64,000 bases of DNA, taken from Hoplostethus atlanticus (Eukaryota > Chordata > Actinopteri > Trachichthyiformes > Trachichthyidae). Where the stretch lies: assembly GCA_034670405.1 (NCBI GenBank), contig JAXDDX010000002.1:7159501-7223500 (forward strand), given 5' to 3'. A program made the translations under genes and the position numbers. The notes under the pieces were generated by a model. It saw only the letters and a program-made list of their open reading frames with translations. It ran no database searches and was not told the DNA's origin. Positions 13,230 through 24,297 of this stretch are shown piece by piece (the first letter of the stretch is position 1; each line of letters begins with the position of its first letter).

Positions 13230-13304
13230 ATGGATATACGGCGATTTCTTAAACATGAAAAAAGCAAGCTGCTGCCGATGCCAGCAAAAGATCTCGACCA
13301 CAAA
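13230..13304 (+). pseudogene. hAT-like transposase first exon, remnant
   Basis: A 25-codon frame starting MDIRRFLKHEKSKLLPMPAK ends exactly at a GTGAGC donor. The MDIR(R/K)F start is typical of vertebrate hAT-type zinc-finger transposase genes. It lies in intron 1 of the membrane-protein gene on the opposite strand. Copy 2 keeps the same frame (46903-46977). No further transposase exon is seen, so this is a leftover or a MITE-like fragment. Confidence 0.4.
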
Positions 13305-14030
13305 GTGAGCGGGAAAAAAAGCATACTCTCATTGTGGTGATTAATACACTTCATAAACTTTATATATGATAAAGTATAAAACTATGAAAGATCTGAAAGC
13401 AATAGTTTCATACTCTCCTTGTGGTGATTGTTACACTTCATAGACTAACTATATATATTTCTTTGATACTGTCTTTCATAGACTTCAGCTATGTTTATTC
13501 CTTCCATAGTCTCGTTTAACAATGAATTCCAGCTTCACCTTTTAAATATATGTAGGAACCACATACAGTAGTAAGGCCCCAGGGAACACCCAGTGATGCC
13601 CGGCAACACCCTAGGAACCACCTAATGGTAGCCTATAAGAACCTGTATTGTTATACCTCCGTGTAGCAGCTAGCCCACTTCACATTTTCTCCAGGAAATG
13701 TACATTCTACAAATAAATAAAATATTCTGAATATCATTTTTTTACCGGTATGTCTTGATCACAGATTTCATAGTTTACCCATCTCTTTTTTACCACTACA
13801 CCCCTGCTCACACAGGATAGGTCTAACTCTGGCTCGCCCTGAAAGTATCTGAAAGTAGTTGGAAGATCACAGCATATCATAATTTAGGTAGTAGTAGTAG
13901 TATCATAGTAGACTTAATCGGCACAACCATGCTAAGGCGCTCTATAAACACAAGGGGAAACTCTCGATGATATGATAGATGACAACATGACCAACACCGC
14001 TTTCAAATACGAATTTACAAAAGAAAATAC

Positions 14031-14200
14031 CTGGAAATATTTGATCAAATGTTCCCAGTTGAGAAAAGGTTCTAGCTGTCCTTAGTCTTCGCAGGTAAAA
14101 GATGTTTAGCGGAAGGCAGACGGGAAAATCCAGAGCGGACAATCTAATCGTGCACTCTGAGAAGCACTTGTGCAGCGCTGGACGCTACTTCTTTATATAA
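14031..14200 (-). promoter_or_regulatory. TATA promoter and 5'-UTR exon, copy 1
   Basis: On the minus strand a TATATAAAG box (14200-14192) stands about 30 bp upstream of an expected start near 14165. The transcribed stretch ends at a good donor, TTTCCAG|GTATTT, with exon base 14031. Copy 2 preserves both the box (TTTATAAAG, 48322-48314) and the donor (48077). The exon is non-coding for the protein called at 10810-12747. Its link to that gene is inferred from position, strand and co-duplication. Confidence 0.55.
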
Positions 14201-14710
14201 ACGCTTGACTCCGTGTACTGACGTCAGTGGATCCATTTTCAGTGGTCATTTTGCGCTGACACAGAAATCACTATATGAACATAGAAATGCGAACATAGAA
14301 AATAAAGGGCTATTTTAGGCACCTACAACACATAACTCTACATTATTTGGAATTCAGGCAGTGGTGGAATAGATCAAATAATATTCAGTGTATCCAACAT
14401 TGTTTTCTTATTCCTGCAGGTAAAGTAACAAAGAAGCTTACACTATAGTATGGATATATATATGGATAGTGTGGCTCGATGATGCAGCCCTACAACAGGC
14501 TCCAACAGAACAGGCTGCCAGACGCCACACTAAAATGTCAGAAAACAAAAATGGACAAAAGATAAAAGTGGACAACCCAGTCGCACCAGTGTAACCAGTT
14601 GAAGAAGATGGCAGAAAACCCCAGAGACAGGGGAAGAGTCACCAAGGGAGCAACAGGCCTGCAAAGTAAAGTCTGACGGCTAAGAGTGAAACCGACACAC
14701 AGTCCTAGAG

Positions 14711-15256
14711 CGACTTAGACATGCCCCTCTGGTGGCTGAAGCTCACAACAAGAAGCTGGTCTCAGAAAACATCACCCTGAGGGAGAAACATGCCAGAGTG
14801 ACCAGCAAGGAGCTCAGCACCTCCTAAGCCATCCGATCCTGAAGAGAAACTCTGGAAAAGTGTCAAAACCCTGATGACTTTTCACATCCACACCCAGAGT
14901 GACTTTGCTAAAGAACAGAGATGCTGGGAGGAGACCAGGCACCGCCTCCTGGAGCAGTGGTCCAACCAGGAGAGACTGTGGAAGACAGCGAAAAGAGACA
15001 GGAGGACATGGCAAAGAAGGTGGGGGGGGGATTTCAAAGAGAAGAGAAAGAGGTGGGAGGAGCAAAGAGTTATTGGAGAACGTTCTCCTGTGTTGAGCAA
15101 AGGAGGATCGAGTTGGAGGAAGAGGTGAAGACGGCAAGGAAGGATTTCCAGGATGAAAGACTGACCCTCTTCTGAAAACAAGAGGCGTTTGATGCAGAAC
15201 GCAAGAAGACAGCAGAGGAGATGAAAGAGAAAGACAAGCAGATCACCTGTTCCTGA
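14711..15256 (+). pseudogene. Degraded coiled-coil protein ORF
   Basis: Three frames in succession give charged, helical sequence: LVAEAHNKKLVSENITLRE, then EEKLWKSVKTLMTFHIHT, then EEEVKTARKDFQDERLTLF. The first switch comes with a stop at about 14825, the second is a frameshift near 15020, and a stop follows DERLTLF at 15172. No introns are evident and an AATAAA lies at 15366, so it may be a retrocopy. Such coiled coils are too generic to name a parent gene. Confidence 0.5.
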
Positions 15257-15414
15257 AACTGATGCTAAATTAATTTCAGAGTAAGAAAGATATTTCCTCT
15301 CTTGAATCTGCATTCATAATAACGATGCCTCATGATTCCTCTGTAACCTTTTTATCAATTGAGTCAATAAAGTATGCTTGTGGTAACGTTCATCAAGGTG
15401 TAATGATGATCTAA

Positions 15415-15768
15415 GGCAGGTTGGCCTAGCGGTTAGAGAGGCCAGAGGGTTGCTGGTTCAATCCACGGCACCACCAGGAGGGTGTATTCCAGCTGTGAGC
15501 TGGTGACTGAAGAAATGACTGGCGTCACAGCTACGGTGCCCACCAACACTGACGAAGTGCCCTTGATCAAGGCACTTAACCCCAAAACTGCTCCAGGTGC
15601 ACAGTTCAGCGGCTGACGCCTGCGATCTGTCCTCTGACCTGAACTGCATGTGCATGTATGTGGGGTGATATGTTGTGTGTATCTAGTCAGGGGTGTGCGA
15701 AAAAATAATTTCACTGCACATCGTGTATGTGTATGTGTATGTGACGAATAAAGTTAATTTAATTTCAT
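15415..15768 (+). mobile_element. tRNA-derived SINE
   Basis: A tRNA-like head carries an A box (TGGCCTAGCGG, 15422-15432) and a B box (GGTTCAATCCA, 15455-15465). The body includes CCCTTGATCAAGGCACTTAA, a motif widespread in fish SINEs. The 3' end is GACGAATAAAGTTAATTTAA, resembling a LINE-derived tail. The element is nearly full length, on the plus strand, between the coiled-coil pseudogene and the Lys/Glu-rich gene. Confidence 0.85.
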
Positions 15769-16063
15769 AAATGTTCAACTCTGTGTGTCTGAGTTATATG
15801 CCAGTAGGGGGCGAGCGTGTCTTGTTTCCAAAATAAAAGAGTTTGTTCAATTTTCTCCAGTCTATTGTCATTTTCTGAACGTCTTATCCTGCCCCGTTTC
15901 AAGGTATTGACATTGTTTCTAGTGAAACTAACAGGGGACAAGTGGAATTCCCTTGTCCACACATTTGAAGAAAAATACAATGTTTTATTTATTTATTTAT
16001 TGATTAGAAAAATGCCATTTGTTTGACTGAATCTAATATATGGTTTGTTGCCCCATTGCTCAA

Positions 16064-16169
16064 CGTCATCCAATCAATAGTGGAGCAGCGCTCATTATGA
16101 TGTCATGATGTGGTGAGAATTGGAAGGCCAGCACCGATTGACTCATTTGACTTGGATCAGCGAAGAGAG
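16064..16169 (+). promoter_or_regulatory. Putative promoter and 5'-UTR exon
   Basis: A CCAAT element (TCATCCAATCAATAG, about 16066-16080) and a CRE-like ATGATGTCAT (16097-16106) precede a stretch ending at the donor GAAGAGAG|GTAAGAAG (16169/16170). The matching acceptor, ATTTATTTCAG, lies about 20 bases before the ATG at 16761. No TATA box is evident. Confidence 0.45.
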
Positions 16170-16760
16170 GTAAGAAGCCTAGACTGTAAAAACTCAACTA
16201 ATCTTTAATCATTAATCATTAACTCCATGTGTATAGATGTGTTTGTTAGCTTATTAGCATACTTCCCAGCATGCATTGCATTAGAGTGAACTCTCCAAAA
16301 ACCCTTCATTCCTTGTGTTTGGATAAAGTTACAGGATGGAGACATTGTGGGTGAATCAGAGATCACTTTCTGATTAAAAAGGAAAATCATGATAACTGTG
16401 ATGGAAATGCGTTGCCAGTTCAATAACTACACCTGATACTCTATAAATATTACAAACTGAGTGGTATTTACTGCTTGTACTTGCATCAGTGCAAAGTGTA
16501 CTGTAGTAGTGCAGTGTAACAATGTTATCACACATGAACAACTGACACTAAAACCACTTCTAGTGAAGGAGTAAATAACAGGAATGCATTGAATTCAAAT
16601 ACCTAATGCTTGTCAACATGATGAGAAATTTGGGTTCACTCAGTGAGTTGTACTACATTAGAACAACTACTACTACAACTACTACTACAATTATTTTGTA
16701 CTATTTCAGTCAACTGAAGTTCCTTAACATTTATTTCAGTACAAACAGCAAAACTTCAAC

Positions 16761-19700
16761 ATGAGTAAAACCAGAAAGAAGAAAGACAAGGGGAGTGCTT
16801 GGACATTGCCTGCCTCCCTAATCCAGGACCAACACCTTGATGTTGGCCCCCCCACCAGTCCGAAGCCACGCTTCATTGTGGTGCAGCCCACAGGAAGCCC
16901 TGACAGCTTTGTGGGTGGAGAGACCGCCGTCCCCCACCCTTCATGTAAAGCGAGTGATGTCAGCACTGCAGAGCCGAATGAGACTCGCTCTGAATCTGAG
17001 GCTCAACTGGCAGCAAGGAAGTCGGTGCAGGACGTTCCCAAGCTGCACATCGTCCAAAATGTGGTGGTAGACCTCGTCACTGCCGTGTTTAAGGGCATTG
17101 AGCTGGAGACGAGCAATGTTCCTCAGGACTGCTCGCCCACGGATGATACTTGTGTTGACGTCATACTGGTGTCAGTGGGCGTCATGCAGGACATCTCTGG
17201 TGAATCCACCATAGAAGCAGCCCTGACCCGCACATCGAAGGGTCGCGTCGGTTTCTCCCAGGCCATCAGAAGCCGGATGCTCAGCAACATGTTTCAGGAG
17301 CTGGAGAGCTTGGGCACCGCCGAGGAGCGGAGGATCAAGCTGAAGCTTGGCAAGGAGGAGATCATCCCTTGCCATCAGACTTGCCGTGACCAGAGAGTTA
17401 CAAGGGCTCCTCTGTGGTGCTCCACTTCCCAAGGTGGACTCCTCGTCCTTCTCCTGCATAAGGAGGAGGACTCCGGTGGCTCAGTGCTCCACTCAGCCGA
17501 AGATCATAACAATCCATGAGGAAACTCTGTGGGAAAGTCTTTTGGAGGCTGACCTTTCGGGTGTTGCCCCAGGCACCGCTCAGGCCTGAACGAAGACGAC
17601 CTAGTGGAGGAAGTGGTCAAGATGCTGTCGGACGTACAGTGGGCCAAAACCACCAGAGACTGGAGCCAAGCCAACACCTGCCTGGAAGAGAGCGAGATGG
17701 CAGATGTGCTGCGGCACGCCCAGCAGGCCTTCTGCAGAGAATACTCTCAACAGGACCTGAAGAACATGACTCAGGAGAAGATCCAAAAGCTCAACAGCAG
17801 CTTGGTGACTCATGTGGTGAGAGGCATCATGGCCCTGCCAGTCAAAACAGCAGCCACAAACAGAAGACAGGAGGAGGAGGAGGAGGAGGAGGAGAAAGGG
17901 GAGAAGGAGAAAAGGGAGGAGAAGAAGAAAAAAGGGAAGAAGGAGAAACAGGAGGAGGAGAAAAGGGAGGATATAAAGGCGAAAGAGAAAGGGGAAAAGG
18001 AGAAAAGTGAGAAGGGAAAAAAGGAGGAGAAAAAGGAGGAGGAGGAGAAGAATGAGAGGGAGAAAAGGGAGAAGAAGGAGAAGGTGCTTGTTTCATGCAT
18101 CTTATTACAAGTTTGTTTGTTTTTTGATTGAAAAGAGCGATAATAATAGAATGTATCAATATTATTATTATTTAGGAGAAAGAGAAAAAGGAGAGTAAGG
18201 AGATTGAGAAAAGGGAGAAGAAGGAGACAAGGGAGAAGGAGAAAATGGAGAAGAAGGAGAAAAAAGAGATGGAGAAGGAGAAAAAGGAGAGGGAGAAGGA
18301 GGAGAAAAGGGAGAAGGTGTTTGTTTTATGCATCTTATTACTTGTTTGTTTTTTTCTGTCAGTATTTGAATGAAAAGAGCAAAACAAATAAAATGTGTTA
18401 ATATTATTATTTAGGAGAAGAAGAAAAAGGAGAGTAAGGAGAGGGAGAAAATGGAGAAGAAGATGAAAAAGGAGATTGATAAAAGGCAGAAGAAGGAGAA
18501 GGTGTTTGTTTTATGCATCTTATTACGTGTTTTTTTGTTTTTTTGAATGAAAAGAGCGATAATAATAAAATGTATTAATATTATTATTATTTAGGAGGAG
18601 GAGAAAAAGGAGAGTAAGGAGAGGGAGAAAAGGGAGAAGAAGGAGAAAAAGGAGATTGAGAAAGGGGAGAAGAAGGAGAAAAAGGAGATTGAGAAAAGGG
18701 AGAAGAAGGAGAAGGTGTTTGTTTTATGTATCTTATTACGTGATTGTTTGTTTGTTTTTAATGAAAAGAGCGATAATAATAAAATGTATTATATTTAGGA
18801 GAAGGAGAAAAAGGAGAGTAAGGAGAGGGAGAAAAGGGAGAAGAAGGAGAAAAAGGAGATGGAGAAAGAGGAGAAGAAGGTGAAAAAGGAAGGAGGAGAA
18901 GGGGAAAAGGGAAGAGAAAAGGGAGGAGAAAAAGGAAAAGGTGTGCATTTTATGAATCTTATTACTTGTTTTTTTTTTTCTGTTACCACTTTGAGATTTT
19001 CTTTTTATGAAAAGTGCAACAAATAAAATGTATTATTATTATTTAGGAGAAGGAGGAGAAGAGGAGAAGAATGAGGAGAAAAATGAGGAGAGGAAGGTGA
19101 TGAAGGAGAAGAAGGAGAAGGTGTGCATTTTCTGCATTTTATTACTTGTTTGTTTTTCTGTTACCACTTTGAGATTTTCTTTTTATGAAAAGTGCAACAA
19201 ATAAAATGTATTATTATTATTTAGGAGAAGGAGGAGAGGAATGAGGAGAATGGGGAGAGGGAAGAGAAAAATGAGGAGGAAAGGAAGGAGAAGGGGATAA
19301 AGGAGATGGAGAAGGTAAAGGTGAAAAAGGAGAAAAAGAAGGAGAAATGGGAGGAGAAAAAGGAGAAGCGGTGCATTTACTGCATCTTATTACTTGTTTG
19401 TTTTTCTGTTACCACTTTGAGATTTTCTTTTTATGAAAAGTGCAACAAATAAAATGTATTCTTATTATTTAGGAGGAGGAGGAGAAGAGGAGAAAATGAG
19501 GAGAAGAAGGTGAAGGTGAAGGAGAAAAAGGAGGTGTGCATTTTCTGCATCTTATTACTTGTTTGTTTTTCTGTAACCACTTTGAGATTTTCTTTTTATG
19601 AAAAGTGCAACAAATAAAATGTATTATTATTATTTAGGAGAAGGAGGAGAAGGAGGAGGAGAATGGGGAGAAGGAAGAAAACAATGAGGAGGAAAGGAAG

Positions 19701-20166
19701 GAGAAGGGGATAAAGGAGATGGAGAAGGTAAAGGTGAAAAAGGAGAAAAAGAAGGAGAAATGGGAGGAGAAAAAGGAGAAGGTGTGCATTTTCTGCATCT
19801 TATTACTTGTTTGTTTTTCTGTTACCACTTTGAGATTTTCTTTTTATGAAAAGTGCAACAAATAAAATGTATTCTTATTATTTAGGAGGAGGAGGAGAAG
19901 AATGAGGAGAAAAATGAGGAGAAGGTGAAGGTGAAGAAGGAGAAAAAGGAGGTGTGCATTTTCTGCATCTTATTACTTGTTTGTTCTTCTGTAACCACTT
20001 TGAGATTTTCTTTTTATGAAAAGTGCAACAAATAAAATGTATTATTATTATTTAGGAGAAGGAGAAGGAGGTGGTGAAAAGGAAGAAGGGGAAAAATGAG
20101 AAGGTGAAGAAGGAGAAAAGGGAGAACAAGGGAGTGAGACTCCTAGTCAGACCAGACCAAGACTAG
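16761..20166 (+). CDS. Lys/Glu-rich protein with repeated mini-exons
   Basis: A first long exon starts at ATG 16761 just after a good acceptor, with a basic MSKTRKKKDKGSAW start. It runs to 18083, where a Glu/Lys-rich tail begins after residues such as EEVVKMLSDVQWAKTTRDW. Ten further exons follow: 18176-18316, 18415-18501, 18595-18714, 18799-18940, 19047-19120, 19225-19370, 19473-19533, 19638-19781, 19886-19951 and 20056-20166 (TAG). Each starts GAG after a TTTAG acceptor and most end GAGAAG before GTGT. From 17604 to the stop the joined frame is 523 residues, almost all E and K in the last 350. The first exon is not one clean frame: frame 0 stops at 17517, while a protein-like stretch in frame +1 spans about 17347-17589 before frame 0 resumes. 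This is either two compensating indels, an unseen intron or a polymorphism. No family recognised; a coiled or disordered charged protein is likely. Confidence 0.6.
18084..20055 (+). repeat. Tandem array of mini-exon plus intron units
   Basis: Ten introns of 92, 98, 93, 84, 106, 104, 102, 104, 104 and 104 bp alternate with ten purine-rich exons. Units repeat every 165-250 bp. Two intron types exist. The first four carry GTGTTTGTTTTATGCATCTT-like starts and a GAAAAGAGC core. The later six carry TTACCACTTTGAGATTTTC and TATGAAAAGTGCAACAAAT. All end in TATTATTATTTAG or a close variant. The array probably grew by unequal exchange in two phases. Confidence 0.88.
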
Positions 20167-20385
20167 TCCAAGCATTGGGATCTACGAGGCGCTACCTTGC
20201 CTCCTTCCTCAAACAATGCCATCGCCCCAAACTTGTCTTTTCATTTCTTTGTTTAGACTTTTATGTTTAGTTTCTTTTCTTTTCCTTTCCAGTCCCCAAC
20301 CTAGAAAAACATTGATCTCTCCCCCCTCGCCATTTGCTTTGCTATTGTTTCACATCTACTTTAAATTTCTATCAAATGCATAGTA

Positions 20386-20405
20386 AATAAATACATTTCA
20401 ATAAA
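20386..20405 (+). terminator. Poly(A) signals of the Lys/Glu-rich gene
   Basis: Two AATAAA hexamers (20386-20391 and 20400-20405) lie about 220 bp after the TAG at 20164-20166, giving a 3'-UTR of ordinary length. Confidence 0.65.
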
Positions 20406-21086
20406 CTATTTGACTCTCTGGTGATCTTCAAGGCTGCAGATAGGCTGGAATAAAGCCAAAGCTATTTCATAATATCTCATCCTGTAATAACCCATTTAAT
20501 GTTCAGTGTATTAGCCAAATACCAGGTCTCATCCTGCAGCACAGAGGAAACAAGGCTCTTAAAGGGACCTAGTGAATGTGGATTTGTGAATTGTGAATTG
20601 TACAACCTGCTATGGAATCATGCTACTCATCTGCTAATACATGATGGAAGGGTTATTTTCCTTCTCTAACACATACATTACATTATATTAGGCTGCACAA
20701 CATCGAAGCATAGGCCTTTTTTAATATGTGAGTGGGCCATTTTCAGCTGACATGCCATTGCTGACACCACATCATTCATCAGCGCCGTGAATCCTGATTT
20801 TGACCAGAGAAACGAGGAGGACAGCGGCAAAAAACAAATAACAGTAGAAAGAGAAACATCATCACATTAAACGGCTGTAGAAAAAGTGATTTAAGGCAGG
20901 GAGGGCATTCCATACTGCACAGCATTCAGTCACCATCCACCCTAAGGATCAAGGATCAAGTTAAAGATGAAATCCATGAACATGTTTCTGAATGTTTTTT
21001 CATGCAAATATAATGGATGCTCTTGTGTCACATCTACATTTTTAAGCCCCCTACTGGTCCTCTCCTCCGACTTAGGTGCAGTCAAG
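20406..21086. other. No gene recognised
   Basis: Mostly unique DNA between the Lys/Glu-rich gene and a palindromic transposon. I see no exon or named repeat. Confidence 0.5.
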
Positions 21087-21090
21087 TTAA

Positions 21091-21431
21091 AGGGGAATTC
21101 CTATTTGTACAAATTCGTCATTTATACCGCAAAATAGGTACAAAACCTTTTGGAATTGCTCCGGTAGATCGCCTCAGTCGGCAGGCTGCTATGGCTGCAA
21201 CATAATCCGAACTTCCAATAACAATCTGAGCCTGTCAGTGGCAAAAACAAGCGCTTTTAGTGGACGTACTTTGATCGGTGCACTTGCCCCTGCGGATTAT
21301 GTTGCAGCCATAGCAGCCCGTTTCGTGACTGCTGACTGAGGCGATCTACCGGAGCAATTCCAAAACTTTCCGTACCTATTTTGCGGTATAGATGACGAAT
21401 TTAAAAGGTTTAAAAATACCGGAATTCCCCT
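21091..21431. mobile_element. TTAA-flanked foldback MITE
   Basis: Two arms, 21091-21210 and 21293-21431, are reverse complements of each other with scattered mismatches. The ends are AGGGGAATTCC and GGAATTCCCCT, flanked on both sides by TTAA (21087-21090 and 21432-21435). A TTAA target duplication with AGGG ends fits Kolobok-type elements; piggyBac also uses TTAA but usually has CCC/GGG ends. There is no coding capacity. A long hairpin is possible in RNA. Confidence 0.85.
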
Positions 21432-21435
21432 TTAA

Positions 21436-24150
21436 GACTGATGGGGTAATCAATCAGCATGCTTTATGAGCAATGATTCAAACATTGATGAGAGACAGGC
21501 ATAGAGGACGAATGGCCTTCAAACCATGATGCTAAGAGGTATCCACGCTTACCAAGAGAGAAAATCCTTTCAGGGTGTCTAGTTGGAGGATTTTCCCCAG
21601 GACTAGCAATTTACTAAACCCTAAGGTATTAGTAAGGTAAGCTAAGTCCCTAGATCTAATATTATTTGCCACCAAAACTTATTTGGACTAAATTGGAACA
21701 TTGACATGCCACTTCTCTTCATTCAGTTTGTCCCACAGCATTTGATTCTTGTCAGGGTGGAAAATCCTCTGAAAGCATTTAGACCGTGAGACACTAAAAC
21801 TCTCCAGTGACTCTCAGTGATTTTTGTGGCATGTGTTTCTCCCCAGAAAATAAGTCTGAAGACCCCAATGGATGATACCCCGGGCTAGGAAGAATTTCTA
21901 TTGCCTTTGAGAACCCCTTACCCTTCTCCCCCCACTCTTATAATAAACAATTCTTGGTTGAACTGTGGTCTGTGCTCTGTGTCCTCTTTCCAGGTTCTTG
22001 GGTGTACAGCAGGGGTCACCAATCTTACCCAGAAAGGGCCACAGTGGGTGCAGTTGTTCCAACCTACCAGTAGCACACTGATTCTACTCATCAAGGTCCT
22101 TAGCAAAGACTCTAGTGGTTGGTTAGTAGAATCAGGTGTGCTACTGCTTGGTTGGAACAAAAGGAAAAAAAAAAGAGGCATGGATACAAGACTGTACATA
22201 ACGCTTTTAAGAGGGAATGAACTGCTCATCCCATACAGCATTGGGAAATTGATTGGCGTCATTGATTCCCTTTTCCCTCAATGGCTTAAGGTTACCATTT
22301 CTCTCCTTCTAGCATTGAAATTCTAATTTGTAAATATTTTGTGATTTCTTGTTTAATAGTGTTTTGCATTATAGTGCTATATCGATCATCTTGCTCTTGT
22401 AGTTCATGTGTGTGTTCGACTACTTTTATGTTGTTTGCTAACAAGTTCGCTAACTTCTAGTGAACGCTACACTTTAGCTTTGTATAAACATGTGCTACAA
22501 AGAGGTACTTAAGACGTGGTGTCGAACAGCTCCTCCTGGTGGTAGGGGTATAGAATCACACTGGTAGGCTGGTTCTCCCTGCATCAGACACCAGCTGTGG
22601 CCAATTAAGGCTGATTGGAGAACTGCAGCCTGGGACTGATTTAAATTGTGTTTGTCTTTTCCAGTCAAGACACACCGACCTGGACTCGGCTCAAAAGCTA
22701 AAGACCAAATTAATAGATTCATGTTGATTTCCTTGGTGGCGTGATTTATTGTGTTTGTAGTGCGTGTAAAATAAAACAGCGTGCCGGCCTGTAAACTCTC
22801 TCCTGTTGCTTGTGCTACACGTAGAGACATAATTTGGATATACAAGGAATGTGGGGATGTCATTGGAGTCATCAAGTGGGTATCTCCCGTCTTAGATGCA
22901 TTTCGTTGAATTAGGCCCACAACACCTCCAGGAGGCTCAGCAGTAGACTCCGGTGTCCCAGAACCACCCCCCCCGACCCCCCCCCCGATAGCCACACTCA
23001 ACACTGCTAAGATACTCAGCTCCACACTAGACTAGCCTCATTCCCTACCCTAGAAAACGAATGCCAAAACACAGAGTGATTGTCTGGGCCTGTTCCTTAT
23101 CCCAGACAATGTATCTGCTAGGCTACGCTAATGCGCCGACTGACCCTGCTAGCTCTGTAATGGCTCTGATGCTAAAGCACACACTTTTCCAGCTATAAAA
23201 GGGATTAAAGCCAAAGCAGATAAATGAATGAAAATGAAGGCACCCTAAGCAGAGACTGGTTGGCTGGGCCTGTACCTTATTCCAGACAACCACATTGTGT
23301 CTGCTAGGCTAAGCTAATGCGGTGGCTGACCCTGCTGGCTTGACTGGCAGTTCCACAATGGATTCCAGGGCCAGCTCAGCTGTCCAGCATTGGGTCTGCA
23401 AATGATAGTTTCATAGGATATGTAGTAAATATGAAGTCTAAGCCCCCTACTTTGGTTACTTTGTACCCCCACCCGTGTCCCTCCTCCTCAACCAAAGCCA
23501 CTAAGCAGTCCACTGACATCGCTTTCACAGCCTACGGATGCCTAGCTCCTGCATTGTCCTTACAATTGAAATATAATTCAAATTATCGTTAATGTAATTC
23601 TTTAGATAAACACAGCGAATAGTGGAGCTCTTGAAACTGGATCTGTTACAATATATGATGTCATACAATAATAATTGTACAACTCATAATAAAAGTAGAT
23701 GCATATTACAATGTGTCATGCCTCACTTATAATGATCTTTGCTCATTGCTCATGCCAGATTCAAAATGCATCATAGTGTATTATGACATTTTCTGGTGCA
23801 GTTATGATGAGTTATGATAATTTATATTGTCTAGTAAACTGTCACCAAGTATTCAATCCCCAACATTTTTTGAACATTGTGTATATCCTGGTCAGATTAT
23901 AATCCCACCAATATATATTTTTAATGTAATCCCTATTAATCTCTTTGATCTAGTTTTGAGAATACGAAAACGATGCAGGCCTCTAATCTTTCACAACACA
24001 CTTTCTGGAGGTGCTCCACTAACAATGACTACAAGATGAATGGGAATTTGTGGACACTGTGGCAGTTGTGGGCATGTTATATACTGCATTTTATGTGTTA
24101 TATATATTTCTCATTTTCATTTAATAAATGCATGTGTCATGTTTTATGAT
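21436..24150. other. No gene recognised; scattered repeat fragments
   Basis: About 22009-22165 carries CAGCAGGGGTCACCAATCTT, resembling one end of a fish hAT-type MITE, listed separately. 22960-22987 is a C-rich run. Open frames here lack family features. Confidence 0.45.
22009..22165. mobile_element. Possible hAT-type MITE fragment
   Basis: The stretch starts CAGGGGTCACCAA, a frequent hAT-type end in vertebrates. It includes GGTTGGAACAAAAGG, partly inverse to GTTGTTCCAACC near 22058. The second terminus is unclear. Confidence 0.35.
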
Positions 24151-24190
24151 AAGCTGAAACTTTAATGATCCCCGTGGGGAAATTGGATCG
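24150..24190 (-). mobile_element. LINE/SINE 3'-tail remnant
   Basis: Read on the minus strand this gives CAATTTCCCCACGGGGATCA followed by TTAAAG, the 3' tail shared by many fish CR1/L2-type LINEs and their SINEs. The body is absent or unrecognisable. Confidence 0.5.
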
Positions 24191-24291
24191 CCGCAGCAGC
24201 AAATAGTAACAGTATATCAGAGAAAAATAGAAATAAGAAGAGAGCAAAACAGGGCTCCAGTCTTATTTATGTTCTATTTTTACGTTGATTG

Positions 24292-24297
24292 TTTATT
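24292..24297 (-). terminator. Candidate poly(A) signal of the chemokine gene
   Basis: AATAAA on the minus strand, about 155 bp past the chemokine stop codon. Confidence 0.4.

Larger units (their letters stand above)
7003..14205. repeat. Segmental duplication, copy 1
   Basis: Bases 7003-14205 recur in the same orientation at about 36733-48330. The sequences are nearly identical for kilobases, including introns, except for indels. Copy 2 gained three blocks (about 39174-41340, 44161-46681 and 47547-47905) and lacks about 650 bp present here near 9370-10030. Homology fades just beyond a shared TATA box at 14192-14200. The unit holds the complete membrane-protein gene, its first exon and promoter, an L1 fragment and a hAT-like exon. 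Confidence 0.93.

Noticed and set aside
14814..15313. Overlapping minus-strand frames of 107 and 143 codons
   Set aside because: They are shadows of the plus-strand coiled-coil pseudogene. Leu/Ser/Pro-rich composition is the expected complement of Glu/Lys/Arg codons.
17842..18990. Long minus-strand Ser/Phe/Pro-rich open frames
   Set aside because: They are the complement of the purine-rich mini-exon array and have no gene structure of their own.
18084..20055. Regularly spaced repeats resembling a CRISPR array
   Set aside because: Repeat and spacer lengths are far too large, both parts repeat, and splice signals explain the pattern in a vertebrate context.
21017..21205. 62-codon frame at the MITE
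   Set aside because: It runs into the left arm of the TTAA-flanked palindrome and has no partner exon.
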